From NCBI GenBank assembly GCA_025210475.1, contig JAOARW010000114.1, positions 1 to 57,323 on the forward strand: 57,323 bases of DNA, in the 5' to 3' direction. The stretch comes from Carboxylicivirga sp. (lineage in GTDB: Bacteria > Bacteroidota > Bacteroidia > Bacteroidales > Marinilabiliaceae). The stretch's first letter is position 1; each line of letters starts with the position of its first letter. The position numbers and the translations under genes were made by a program. Below, piece by piece: positions 8,779-16,464 of the stretch. A model generated the notes under the pieces. It was given only the letters and a program-made list of their open reading frames with translations, was not told the origin of the DNA and ran no database searches.

Positions 8779-9372
8779 ATGGAAAAGCAATTGGTGCTTT
8801 CTGATGAGCAACTTGTAAAGAGTTTTGTTGCGGGTAATTGTGGTTCAATTGATGTATTGATTGAACGGCATAAGGCAAAGATCTTCTCGTATATAATGAT
8901 GTGTGTTAAACAGCAAGAATTGGCTGAAGATATTTTCCAGGAAGCTTTTATTCGTGTTATAAGAACGTTAAAGAATGGCCGTTATTCTGATAATGGAAAG
9001 TTTTCATCGTGGGTGATGCGCATTGCGCACAACCTGATTATCGATTACTACCGTAAGCAAAAGAATCAATCGGTTATTTCAAACGACAATTACGAGTACG
9101 ATCTGTTTAATTCAGCCCAGTTTTCGGATGTTTCCATCGAAGATAAAATGGTAACAGAGCAGGTTTTGGGTGAAGTTGGTAAATTGGTCGAACTACTGCC
9201 GGACAATCAGAGAGAGGTGGTTGTAATGCGTCATTACAGAGATTTAAGTTTTAAGGAAATTGCAGAAGAAACAAACGTGAGCATTAATACAGCCCTTGGA
9301 CGAATGCGATATGCCTTGATGAACTTGCGCAAATTAGCTGAAGAAAGAAATATTTCACTGACCTTTTCGTAG
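8779..9372 (+). CDS. RNA polymerase sigma factor, ECF-like sigma-70 family
   Basis: This 197-residue protein has only sigma region 2 (LIERHKAKIFSY through DIFQEAFIRVIR and the WVMRIAHNLIIDYYRK promoter-melting segment) and region 4 (LLPDNQREVVVMRHYRDLSFKEIAEETNVSINTALGR, with its helix-turn-helix), joined by a short linker. This is the extracytoplasmic-function layout. No FecR-type or zinc-finger anti-sigma factor follows; instead a 69-residue soluble protein does, which may be its partner. The target regulon cannot be read from this window. Confidence 0.92.
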   Translation: MEKQLVLSDEQLVKSFVAGNCGSIDVLIERHKAKIFSYIMMCVKQQELAEDIFQEAFIRVIRTLKNGRYSDNGKFSSWVMRIAHNLIIDYYRKQKNQSVISNDNYEYDLFNSAQFSDVSIEDKMVTEQVLGEVGKLVELLPDNQREVVVMRHYRDLSFKEIAEETNVSINTALGRMRYALMNLRKLAEERNISLTFS

Positions 9373-9430
9373 GAATACAATATTTACCAGCGCACTTCGT
9401 TTTAGTTGTGTAATTAAAAATAAAGTGCCT

Positions 9431-9637
9431 ATGAGCGATATTTCTACTCACGATTTTAATGCCAGCGAAGAAGAAGCTGGCCATTGGTTAGCTGTCTATG
9501 AAAAGTTACCAGATAGCTTATTTGTAAATAAGGATGTTGTGCCCGGATCTTTTATTATATCTAAGATAAAAGCATTTGCACGTGCTTATCAACCGATAAA
9601 AGCTTTAGGTCTGGAAAACGGAATTATTATCAATTAA
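9431..9637 (+). CDS. Small protein of unknown function downstream of the sigma factor
   Basis: This gene encodes 68 residues from the ATG; a GTG two codons upstream is a weaker alternative. The protein is soluble and acidic in its first half, with no signal peptide or membrane segment. It begins 58 bases after the sigma factor gene on the same strand and may modulate or be co-expressed with it, though nothing in its sequence shows that. Its last codon overlaps the stop codon of the convergent glycosyltransferase gene by four bases. Confidence 0.65.
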   Translation: MSDISTHDFNASEEEAGHWLAVYEKLPDSLFVNKDVVPGSFIISKIKAFARAYQPIKALGLENGIIIN

Positions 9638-10629
9638 TCATAGAAGGATTTTGCGAAGCTGTGAAAAGCTCCCTTCTTCTTAATAACCCTGACCCAAAAT
9701 GCATTGAGGAAGCCGGAGCCATAACCGGATAATTGAATTAAAGAGGCCCATGTACTTAAAATAGCTACATGGGCATTTTTTGTGCGAAATAAAGCATCAA
9801 TCAGAATAATTGCCGGAAACAATAAAAATGGAACGATAAACCATTTACTTACCAGCAATGCCAAAATGATTAATAGGGGATAACCAATTGTAAATACAGA
9901 TGGTAATAAATGCACAAGCTTAAGTGTACCTGCATGTAACAGAGAAAGGTCGATGCGGGCGATACCCGAATTATAAACCTGTTTATAGAAAGCTTTAAAG
10001 CGCGTTCGTCTTTTGTGGTACACGTGTGCTTCAGGTATTAAGCCAACGGAATAATTACCTTCCATTATTCGCATGCTTAAATCCAGGTCTTCCCCAAAAC
10101 GCATATCACGAAATCCCTCAACTGAATTGAAAACTTCGCGTTTCACACCCAGGTTAAAACTTCTGGGATAGAACTTATCCATTTTACGACTGCCACCACG
10201 AATACCTCCGGTCGTTATAGGAGAGGTCATGGAATAACTAATTGCCTTTTGGATGGGCGTAAAGAACGGATGAGACTCATCCGGGCCACCAAAACAATCT
10301 AAAGTCTGTATATCAAGATGCTCCAATATGTGATTGAAATAATTCGAAGGAATAATACAATCACTGTCAAAAAAGATTAGGTATTCACCTTTTGCCTTTG
10401 AGGCGCCATGGTTACGAGCTGGACCAGGACCTTGATTTTCTTGCACATAATAATGAAGATCCAGCTGGTTGAAATAAGGTTCGATAACTTTTTTGCAAGG
10501 ATTTGAAGAACCATCTTCAACAATGATTACTTCAAAAACCGATTGAGCAGACTGTAATGTCAGCGACTCGAGAAGTTCGATTATTTCGTCGGGTCGATTA
10601 TATACAGGAATTATTACTGAAAATTGCAT
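9634..10629 (-). CDS. Family 2 glycosyltransferase, membrane-anchored
   Basis: This 331-residue protein has a GT-A fold catalytic domain: FSVIIPVYNRPDEI at the N-terminus, IIVEDGSS, NQGPGPARNHG, and the metal-binding FFDSDC. An acceptor-side FGEDLDLSMRI motif (the ED of the GT2 family) follows. Two hydrophobic segments near residues 245-285 anchor it to the inner membrane. It transfers a sugar from a nucleotide-sugar to an unknown acceptor; no polysaccharide cluster surrounds it. It is transcribed alone. Confidence 0.9.
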   Translation of the reverse strand: MQFSVIIPVYNRPDEIIELLESLTLQSAQSVFEVIIVEDGSSNPCKKVIEPYFNQLDLHYYVQENQGPGPARNHGASKAKGEYLIFFDSDCIIPSNYFNHILEHLDIQTLDCFGGPDESHPFFTPIQKAISYSMTSPITTGGIRGGSRKMDKFYPRSFNLGVKREVFNSVEGFRDMRFGEDLDLSMRIMEGNYSVGLIPEAHVYHKRRTRFKAFYKQVYNSGIARIDLSLLHAGTLKLVHLLPSVFTIGYPLLIILALLVSKWFIVPFLLFPAIILIDALFRTKNAHVAILSTWASLIQLSGYGSGFLNAFWVRVIKKKGAFHSFAKSFYD

Positions 10630-10648
10630 GTAGGCTTTATTATGGCAT

Positions 10649-10656
10649 CAAATATA
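10649..10656 (-). promoter_or_regulatory. Candidate -7 box (TATATTTG) for the glycosyltransferase gene
   Basis: An exact TAnnTTTG match on the minus strand, 19 bases before the start codon; the -33 region is T-rich but has no exact TTG at 19-base spacing. Confidence 0.45.
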
Positions 10657-10722
10657 AGAATTATTGATGTTGCAAAAAGTTATCGAACGTTAAAGCTTTT
10701 ATAATTTTACCAGTTGTTATTC

Positions 10723-11940
10723 TTATTCACGCGTTAATATCAACATCGGATCACCTACAATGTTTGAATAAATTGGACGGTAACGGTTGATGTCATAAAA
10801 TTTGCTGACATTCACTTTTTTGGTGCTTTCACCATTTTCATCCTTTTTCACGGCTTCAATGGAGATGTGGTTATATTTCCCATCGTTGATGCAAACCATT
10901 TGACCCGACATGCCTTCGATAATTAAATCCATGGCCAGGTTGGCATAGGCCGTTGGTACAATAGAATCCAACGCATCAGGTTCGCCTGAGCGCACAAGAT
11001 AACCAAGCTTTTGATTGATGATGTTAATGCTTTTGCCTTTGTTGAATTTAGGTGATAATCGTTTCAGTTGTTGTCCGATATCTTCACCAATTCCACCTAA
11101 TTTTTTATGGCCGAAAGCATCTGTTTCCTGGCTGCTGTAGATAATATTCCCCCCTTCGTAACTAGCCCCTTCAGAAACCAATACAACGGCATATCTACTT
11201 GGGTTATTGTTTCGGTCTTCAACCATTAAGGCCGTTAGTTGCTCTATATTAATCTGATGTTCGGGGATGACGCAACGGTCGGCGGCCCCACCAACGGTTG
11301 GCAACAGTGCAGAGAAGCCTGCGTTTCGGCCAAATACTTCCAGTACCAGAAAGCGCTCATGTGAACCGGCACAGGTTCGCAGGGCATGTGTTAGTTCAAT
11401 GGTTCGGGTGATGCAGGTGCTAAAACCAATACAATATTCGGTGCCGGGCACATCGCCGTCCATGGTTTTAGGTATACCAATCGTTCGAATCCCTTCGTGA
11501 TGCAATCGAACGGCATAACTTAAGGTATCGTCACCACCAATTGGAATCAGGTAATCGATGCCCAGATGTTTTAAATTGCTGACAGCTTCATCAGTCAGGT
11601 CATTGAACTCATCTTTATAGATTGATTTTAAGTGATCGGGAACATCGTTTAAATGAACTTTATCGGCTTTGGTGCGGCTGGAGTGCAAAAATGTGCCGCC
11701 GGTTCTTCCCAAACGGTTTACTATATGGTCGTTAAGAAGCATGCAATAAGTTTGTTCTTCAAGGGGAAGCAGTGGGTTGATCGAGATAACACCTTTCCAA
11801 CCGTTTTTAATGCCAATTACTCTGAAACCCTCTCTGGTGGCCCGAATGGTAATGGCTCGTATAGCCGGGTTTAATCCTGGAACATCACCACCACCTGTTA
11901 AAATAGCGATCGTTTTTGAAGCGTGTTGTTTTAGAATCAT
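10723..11940 (-). CDS. 6-phosphofructokinase, PPi-type signature
   Basis: This 405-residue enzyme of the PFK family phosphorylates fructose 6-phosphate in glycolysis. The nucleotide-loop start is ILTGGGDVPGLNPAIRA, followed by IGGDDTLSY and PKTMDGD. In the PFK family, Asp after GGD (here D138) and Lys in PKT (here K158) are the residues that exclude ATP and favour pyrophosphate, whereas ATP enzymes have Gly at both places. I therefore infer PPi use, although automatic annotation would likely call it ATP-dependent. It is divergent from a second, longer PPi-type enzyme. Complete at both ends. Confidence 0.88.
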   Translation of the reverse strand: MILKQHASKTIAILTGGGDVPGLNPAIRAITIRATREGFRVIGIKNGWKGVISINPLLPLEEQTYCMLLNDHIVNRLGRTGGTFLHSSRTKADKVHLNDVPDHLKSIYKDEFNDLTDEAVSNLKHLGIDYLIPIGGDDTLSYAVRLHHEGIRTIGIPKTMDGDVPGTEYCIGFSTCITRTIELTHALRTCAGSHERFLVLEVFGRNAGFSALLPTVGGAADRCVIPEHQINIEQLTALMVEDRNNNPSRYAVVLVSEGASYEGGNIIYSSQETDAFGHKKLGGIGEDIGQQLKRLSPKFNKGKSINIINQKLGYLVRSGEPDALDSIVPTAYANLAMDLIIEGMSGQMVCINDGKYNHISIEAVKKDENGESTKKVNVSKFYDINRYRPIYSNIVGDPMLILTRE

Positions 11941-12251
11941 CGTTGCGAAGTTTGATTTATTACTACAAGATATTATCTAAAAAACTGCAAATCAATGTTC
12001 AATAAAGAAAAATAAGGAATTAATTAATGTTTTTTATCCGAATGAGGATAAATGCTATCGAAATGTTAATAATCAATCCTATTTGTTAGAGATATTAATC
12101 AAATTCACTCTAAATAAGTTAAAGATTGTAAATTGTTTATTACTAGTTTTTCTGTTTTAAAAAAATATCGGCAAATTTGCACATCTTTTTTGAAAGATGT
12201 TTTAAAACATATTTTGCAAAGGATAAAACGTATAAAACAATACAAGACAGT
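11941..12251 (+). promoter_or_regulatory. Divergent intergenic region between two phosphofructokinase genes
   Basis: An AT-rich region of about 310 bases with no gene. It holds a perfect 14-bp palindrome (ATGTTTTAAAACAT at 12197-12210), 42 bases before the chosen start of the longer enzyme. Its core TGTTTTAAAACA also occurs at 811-822 upstream of the DUF1015 gene. A ggcaaatttgc stretch near 12168-12178 is one base from a TAnnTTTG box. Both genes must be driven from here. Confidence 0.45.
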
Positions 12252-13898
12252 ATGATGATTAAAAGTCCACTTCAGATTGCGCGCGAAAACTACGTGCCAA
12301 AAATGCCATCTTCATTAAAAGGTGGGGTGAAAATTGTTGAAGGAAATGCTACTGAATCTGTAGCAGATCAGGAAGATATAAAAAAGATTTTCCCGAATAC
12401 TTATGGGATGCCGGTTCTTAACTTCGAACCAAGTGATGATAAAACATATGCAGCACAAAACATTGGTGTAATTTTATCAGGTGGTCAGGCTCCGGGCGGT
12501 CACAATGTGATTTCAGGACTTTACGATGGTTTAAAAAAGCTTAATGCTGATAATAAATTATACGGTTTCTTAGGTGGTCCTGGTGGATTGGTAGATAACC
12601 AGTACATTGAGCTGACTTCGGATATCGTTGATCACTACCGAAACACAGGTGGTTTTGATATCATTGGTTCGGGACGAACTAAATTAGAAGAAGAAGAGCA
12701 ATTTGAACAAGCCTTAGTAAACTGCAAAGCGTTAAATATTTCTGCCTTGGTTATTATTGGTGGTGATGACTCAAATACAAATGCTTGTGTATTAGCTGAG
12801 TATTATAAGAATAAAGAGGCTGGTGTTCAGGTGATTGGGGTGCCAAAAACCATTGATGGCGACCTTAAAAACGAAATGATTGAAACATCATTTGGTTTTG
12901 ATACAGCTTGTAAAGTATACAGTGAGTTGATTGGTAACATCCAGCGAGATGCCAACTCAGCTAAGAAATACTGGCACTTCATTAAATTAATGGGTCGTTC
13001 GGCATCTCACATTGGATTAGAGTGTGCTTTGCAAACGCAACCAAACGTTACCATTGTATCGGAAGAAGTAGAAGCGAAGCAGCAAACTTTGGATGATGTG
13101 GTGAGCTACGTTGCCAACATCGTTGCTAAACGTGCAGAGAATGGTGATAATTTCGGTACGGTTTTAATTCCTGAAGGTCTTGTTGAGTTTATCCCTGCAA
13201 TGAAAAAATTGATTTCAGAATTAAACGATTTCTTGGCACACAACGAAGAAGCTGTAAATGCTTTGGAAGGTAACAAAGAAAAACGTGAGTTTGTAGCTGA
13301 GCGCATCTCTGAAGAGTCTCGTGAAGTATTTGTGTCGTTACCAAATTCAATTGCTAACCAGTTGATGTTGGATCGTGATCCACACGGAAACGTTCAGGTT
13401 TCTTTAATTGAAACAGAAAAGTTACTTATTGACATGGTGAAGGCGAAACTTAAGAAAATGAAAAAGGCCGGTGAGTTTAAAGGTAAATTCAAAGGTCAGC
13501 CTCACTTCTTTGGTTACGAAGGCCGTTGTGCTGCTCCATCAAATTTCGATGCTGATTACTGTTATGCACTTGGTAACACAGCCTCTATGTTAATCGGAGA
13601 AGGTAAAACTGGTTATATGGCATCTGTACGTAACTTAACTGCTCCATCAACAGAGTGGATTGCAGGTGGTGTACCTGTTACCATGATGATGAACATGGAA
13701 AGACGTCATGGTGAAATGAAGCCTGTAATTCAGAAAGCTTTAGTAAAATTAAACGGTGCTCCATTCCAGAAGTTGGTTGAAAACCGCGAAGAGTGGGCCA
13801 TCAATACTAATTATGTATATCCTGGTCCAATCCAGTATTTCGGGCCATCAGAAGTATGTGATATTACTACCAAAACGCTTCAGCTTGAGCAAGCGTAG
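12252..13898 (+). CDS. pfp: Diphosphate--fructose-6-phosphate 1-phosphotransferase (PPi-PFK)
   Basis: This 548-residue enzyme converts fructose 6-phosphate and PPi to fructose 1,6-bisphosphate reversibly, linking glycolysis and gluconeogenesis. It belongs to the long (plant beta-subunit-like) class: GVILSGGQAPGGHNVISG, FLGGPGGL, IIGGDDSNT (second Asp D173) and VPKTIDGDLKN (Lys K199), then LMGRSASHIGLEC. D173 and K199 are the PPi-specific residues. I moved the start from an upstream TTG-frame extension to the ATG-ATG pair that gives the normal family length of about 548. It ends in a strong terminator. Confidence 0.95.
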   Translation: MMIKSPLQIARENYVPKMPSSLKGGVKIVEGNATESVADQEDIKKIFPNTYGMPVLNFEPSDDKTYAAQNIGVILSGGQAPGGHNVISGLYDGLKKLNADNKLYGFLGGPGGLVDNQYIELTSDIVDHYRNTGGFDIIGSGRTKLEEEEQFEQALVNCKALNISALVIIGGDDSNTNACVLAEYYKNKEAGVQVIGVPKTIDGDLKNEMIETSFGFDTACKVYSELIGNIQRDANSAKKYWHFIKLMGRSASHIGLECALQTQPNVTIVSEEVEAKQQTLDDVVSYVANIVAKRAENGDNFGTVLIPEGLVEFIPAMKKLISELNDFLAHNEEAVNALEGNKEKREFVAERISEESREVFVSLPNSIANQLMLDRDPHGNVQVSLIETEKLLIDMVKAKLKKMKKAGEFKGKFKGQPHFFGYEGRCAAPSNFDADYCYALGNTASMLIGEGKTGYMASVRNLTAPSTEWIAGGVPVTMMMNMERRHGEMKPVIQKALVKLNGAPFQKLVENREEWAINTNYVYPGPIQYFGPSEVCDITTKTLQLEQA

Positions 13899-13915
13899 GT
13901 AAAATTCAATAATAT

Positions 13916-13946
13916 AACCCGTAACCCATGGTGTTACGGGTTTTTT
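13916..13946 (+). terminator. Terminator of pfp
   Basis: A perfect 10-bp stem (AACCCGTAAC / GTTACGGGTT) and T run. Confidence 0.9.
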
Positions 13947-13949
13947 ATT

Positions 13950-13957
13950 TATTTTTG
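13950..13957 (+). promoter_or_regulatory. Candidate -7 box (TATTTTTG) for the Rrf2 gene
   Basis: An exact TAnnTTTG match directly after the pfp terminator. The triplet 19 bases upstream is ATG rather than TTG and lies in the terminator loop, as in the DUF1015/yggS junction. Confidence 0.45.
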
Positions 13958-14002
13958 CGCAAATAGTTATTTAAGTATTCAATTTCTTTTTTAGATAGAA
14001 TC

Positions 14003-14401
14003 ATGTCGAAAATTGTCACACTTTCCGAAGCAGCTTCGATTGCTTTACACTCCATGGTATTAATTGCCCGTAGTGAAAAAAAGCTTAATGTCAATCAGAT
14101 ATCGGAGGCTATTGATAGTTCTAAACATCATGTTGCCAAGGTGATGCAGCGATTGGCGAAGGAAGATTTTGTGGCTTCGAACCGTGGGCCGAGTGGTGGT
14201 TTTGTGTTAAAACAGGATGCGGCTGATATTTCGTTATTAATGATTTACGAAGCAATTGAAGGCAGAGTAGCTATTCAGTCGTGCCCTGGCGATAAGCGCT
14301 CTTGTATTATCGGCGCCTGTATGCTGGGCGATTTATCGCGAAATATGACCAAAGAATTTAAAGAATATATGGAAAGCCATTACCTGAACGAATATTTATA
14401 A
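14003..14401 (+). CDS. Rrf2 family transcriptional regulator with cysteine cluster
   Basis: This 132-residue regulator has an N-terminal winged helix (LNVNQISEAIDSSKHHVAKVMQRLAKEDFVASNRGPSGGF, the last part being the wing) and a C-terminal dimer helix. Between them lies C-X6-C-X4-C (SCPGDKRSCIIGAC), close to the cysteine triad that binds a [2Fe-2S] or [4Fe-4S] cluster in IscR and NsrR. It may therefore sense iron-sulfur status, nitric oxide or redox state. The spacing differs slightly from the best-studied members. No isc/suf or nitrosative-stress gene is adjacent. It ends four bases from the convergent peptidase gene. Confidence 0.92.
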   Translation: MSKIVTLSEAASIALHSMVLIARSEKKLNVNQISEAIDSSKHHVAKVMQRLAKEDFVASNRGPSGGFVLKQDAADISLLMIYEAIEGRVAIQSCPGDKRSCIIGACMLGDLSRNMTKEFKEYMESHYLNEYL

Positions 14402-14405
14402 TCGA

Positions 14406-15743
14406 TCAGGAGCTTTCTTTTTTAAGCCACTTATTGTTGTGCTTAATTTTAATGTTTTGCTGGAGTAGGATACGCTCCAGCTTTTTTATTTTATTAGGTG
14501 AAAAATAAAGTGAAACCGACTTGGTTTTGATCTCTTCGCCCTCAAAAAATGAAATATTGGTACGATAATACGTCAGCATATAGGTAAAGCTGATGTTGAC
14601 GATGTTCTTCAGGTGAATGCTATCCAACTGGTTATTTAATAAATGATTTTTGGTGATTAAGTAATCTTGCGCTATCTGAAGCATTTTCCCCTTAATGTTG
14701 TATGTGAGCAGAACAATAAGCAGATAAATGCCGCCCCAGCTACCTATCATTACAAATGGGAGTGAGGTGTTCATGGCTTTAATTACAGGAAGAGTAAGCG
14801 CAAATAAGAGGGTGTATGTGCCAATGGGGACTAGAATATTGGCATTGGGTTTTAAGGAAATAACAGGTTTTATAAACTTAAGGGCATCCGGTTTAAGTGC
14901 ATTGTGATAATGCGTGCTGTGTGGTGATTTAAACCCTCGATAAACCTTATTGATCGGATCCTGATTAAGTAGTTGACATAGTTCGAGATACAATTCAGGT
15001 AGTTTTGATCGAAAGCTTTGAGGAGCTTCAAAAAAATGCTCAACTGCAACAGAGAAAAATTCCTTGGTGTTTGTAGATCCATAATTTCTTAGAAAGCTAC
15101 CATTACCATTTCTCATTTTTACAATTTCATCAAATGCCGATTGCTTAAATTTGGCCATTAAACGGTGAATATTGTATTGCCTTCCTTGTGTTAAGTGCAA
15201 TTCAAGATCTAGAGCATGAGCCATTTCATGCAATCCAAGGTTGAACTTATCAGAGTCATTGGCATATCCTTCCTCAAAATACTTCCACGAAAGAACAATC
15301 AGTCCAGCCCGGTTCACTTCGCCGCGGTGATATTTCTGAGTCAACTTGTTGTAATAAGCGTCTTCGTGCACCATAATTGTTCTGAACCTGACAAATCGAA
15401 AGTTGTTAAGACCAAATGTTAACTGAATAGCCGATGCCGAGATCATGGTTTTTTTATACAGGCTAAGCCTTGGAGAACTGGACGAGATCCAGTTCTGATG
15501 CCGCATAAAGTAATAGGTGCGCAAGATAAAATCGGCCTTGAGATTCTCAGGTAAATTCTGGTAATACGAGAAGTTATTCTCCAAAACCTCTTTTATTTTA
15601 TTCCATTTAGGCGATTGTTGAGCAACTTTTAAACTTAGTGTATTTGAACGCTTATACTTGCGGTACTCGTTGAAAATTATAAGTATGGCAACGGCCATTC
15701 CTGATAAAAATATCAGGATGACATAAATGGCTTCATTATTCAT
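14406..15743 (-). CDS. MtfA-like (M90 family) zinc peptidase with extra membrane segments
   Basis: This 445-residue protein has an N-terminal membrane anchor, an M90/MtfA-type peptidase domain, two hydrophobic segments near residues 305-355 and a C-terminal beta-rich domain. The zinc site is HEMAH (residues 172-176), followed by ALDLE, as in MtfA, which in E. coli binds the Mlc repressor. A TNTKEFFSVAVEHFFE stretch matches the family's third-ligand region. Canonical MtfA is about 265 residues and soluble, so this is a longer, membrane-bound variant. Its start overlaps rsmE by eight bases, indicating translational coupling. Confidence 0.85.
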   Translation of the reverse strand: MNNEAIYVILIFLSGMAVAILIIFNEYRKYKRSNTLSLKVAQQSPKWNKIKEVLENNFSYYQNLPENLKADFILRTYYFMRHQNWISSSSPRLSLYKKTMISASAIQLTFGLNNFRFVRFRTIMVHEDAYYNKLTQKYHRGEVNRAGLIVLSWKYFEEGYANDSDKFNLGLHEMAHALDLELHLTQGRQYNIHRLMAKFKQSAFDEIVKMRNGNGSFLRNYGSTNTKEFFSVAVEHFFEAPQSFRSKLPELYLELCQLLNQDPINKVYRGFKSPHSTHYHNALKPDALKFIKPVISLKPNANILVPIGTYTLLFALTLPVIKAMNTSLPFVMIGSWGGIYLLIVLLTYNIKGKMLQIAQDYLITKNHLLNNQLDSIHLKNIVNISFTYMLTYYRTNISFFEGEEIKTKSVSLYFSPNKIKKLERILLQQNIKIKHNNKWLKKESS

Positions 15744-16431
15744 TTAAAAGATGTATGGTATGACAGGCGATCACACCTGCAGTTTCGGTTCGTAAACGGC
15801 TGTTACCTAAAGAAACAGTCTTGAAATTAGATTTTTGGGCCAATTCGACTTCTGATTCGGAAAAATCACCTTCGGGGCCAATGCATAAAATGCAATCTGT
15901 TCCGGTTTGATAAGCTTGCTTTAATGGTGTTTTTTCACTTTCGTGGCAATGCGCAATATAGCCCTGAGAAGCATGGTTCTGTTTCAGAAAATCATCAAAA
16001 GAAGTTAGCTCATTTATTTTAGGCAAATAGGCTTTTAATGATTGTTTCATGGCGGCCACAACCACTCTTTCGATGCGATCGGTTCGTACTTTCTTACGCT
16101 CGGAATGTTTGCAAAGAATAGGTGTAATCTCAGCAATTCCAAGTTCCATGGCTTTTTCGATCATCCACTCAAACCGATCGGTACTTTTGGTAGGTGCTAC
16201 CGCTAAATGAATCATAAAAACTTGCGACGGGTGCTTTTTTGATTCGATTAATGCCAATTCGCACCTTTTGGGATGTGCTTTTATGATGTTGCAAGTATAA
16301 TAATAGCCCTTTCCATTCGCCACTGTAATTGTGTCTCCCTCTTTATGTCTCAGGACATTAATGCAATGTTTGCTTTCTGCTTCGTTTAACAAGCCTTCAC
16401 CGTTAAACTCCGGATCGAAAAATAATTCCAT
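15736..16431 (-). CDS. rsmE: 16S rRNA (uracil-1498-N3)-methyltransferase
   Basis: This 231-residue enzyme methylates N3 of U1498 in 16S rRNA using S-adenosylmethionine. It has an N-terminal PUA-like RNA-binding domain and a C-terminal SPOUT trefoil-knot domain. The SPOUT motifs are IGPEGDFSESE and SLGNSRLRTETAG near the C-terminus, where the cofactor sits in the knot. Length is normal. It is the middle gene of a tight minus-strand unit: sensor kinase 33 bases upstream, peptidase overlapping downstream. Confidence 0.96.
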   Translation of the reverse strand: MELFFDPEFNGEGLLNEAESKHCINVLRHKEGDTITVANGKGYYYTCNIIKAHPKRCELALIESKKHPSQVFMIHLAVAPTKSTDRFEWMIEKAMELGIAEITPILCKHSERKKVRTDRIERVVVAAMKQSLKAYLPKINELTSFDDFLKQNHASQGYIAHCHESEKTPLKQAYQTGTDCILCIGPEGDFSESEVELAQKSNFKTVSLGNSRLRTETAGVIACHTIHLLNE

Positions 16432-16464
16432 ATTTCTAAACTTTGCTTGTAAAGATAATGCTCT

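Noticed and set aside
8779..9637. Sigma factor/anti-sigma pair
   Set aside because: The downstream 68-residue protein has no transmembrane segment, zinc motif or FecR-like domain, so calling it an anti-sigma factor is unsupported.
12177..12251. N-terminal extension of the PPi-PFK from an upstream TTG
   Set aside because: The extra 25 residues do not resemble the family, and the ATG-ATG start gives the normal length.
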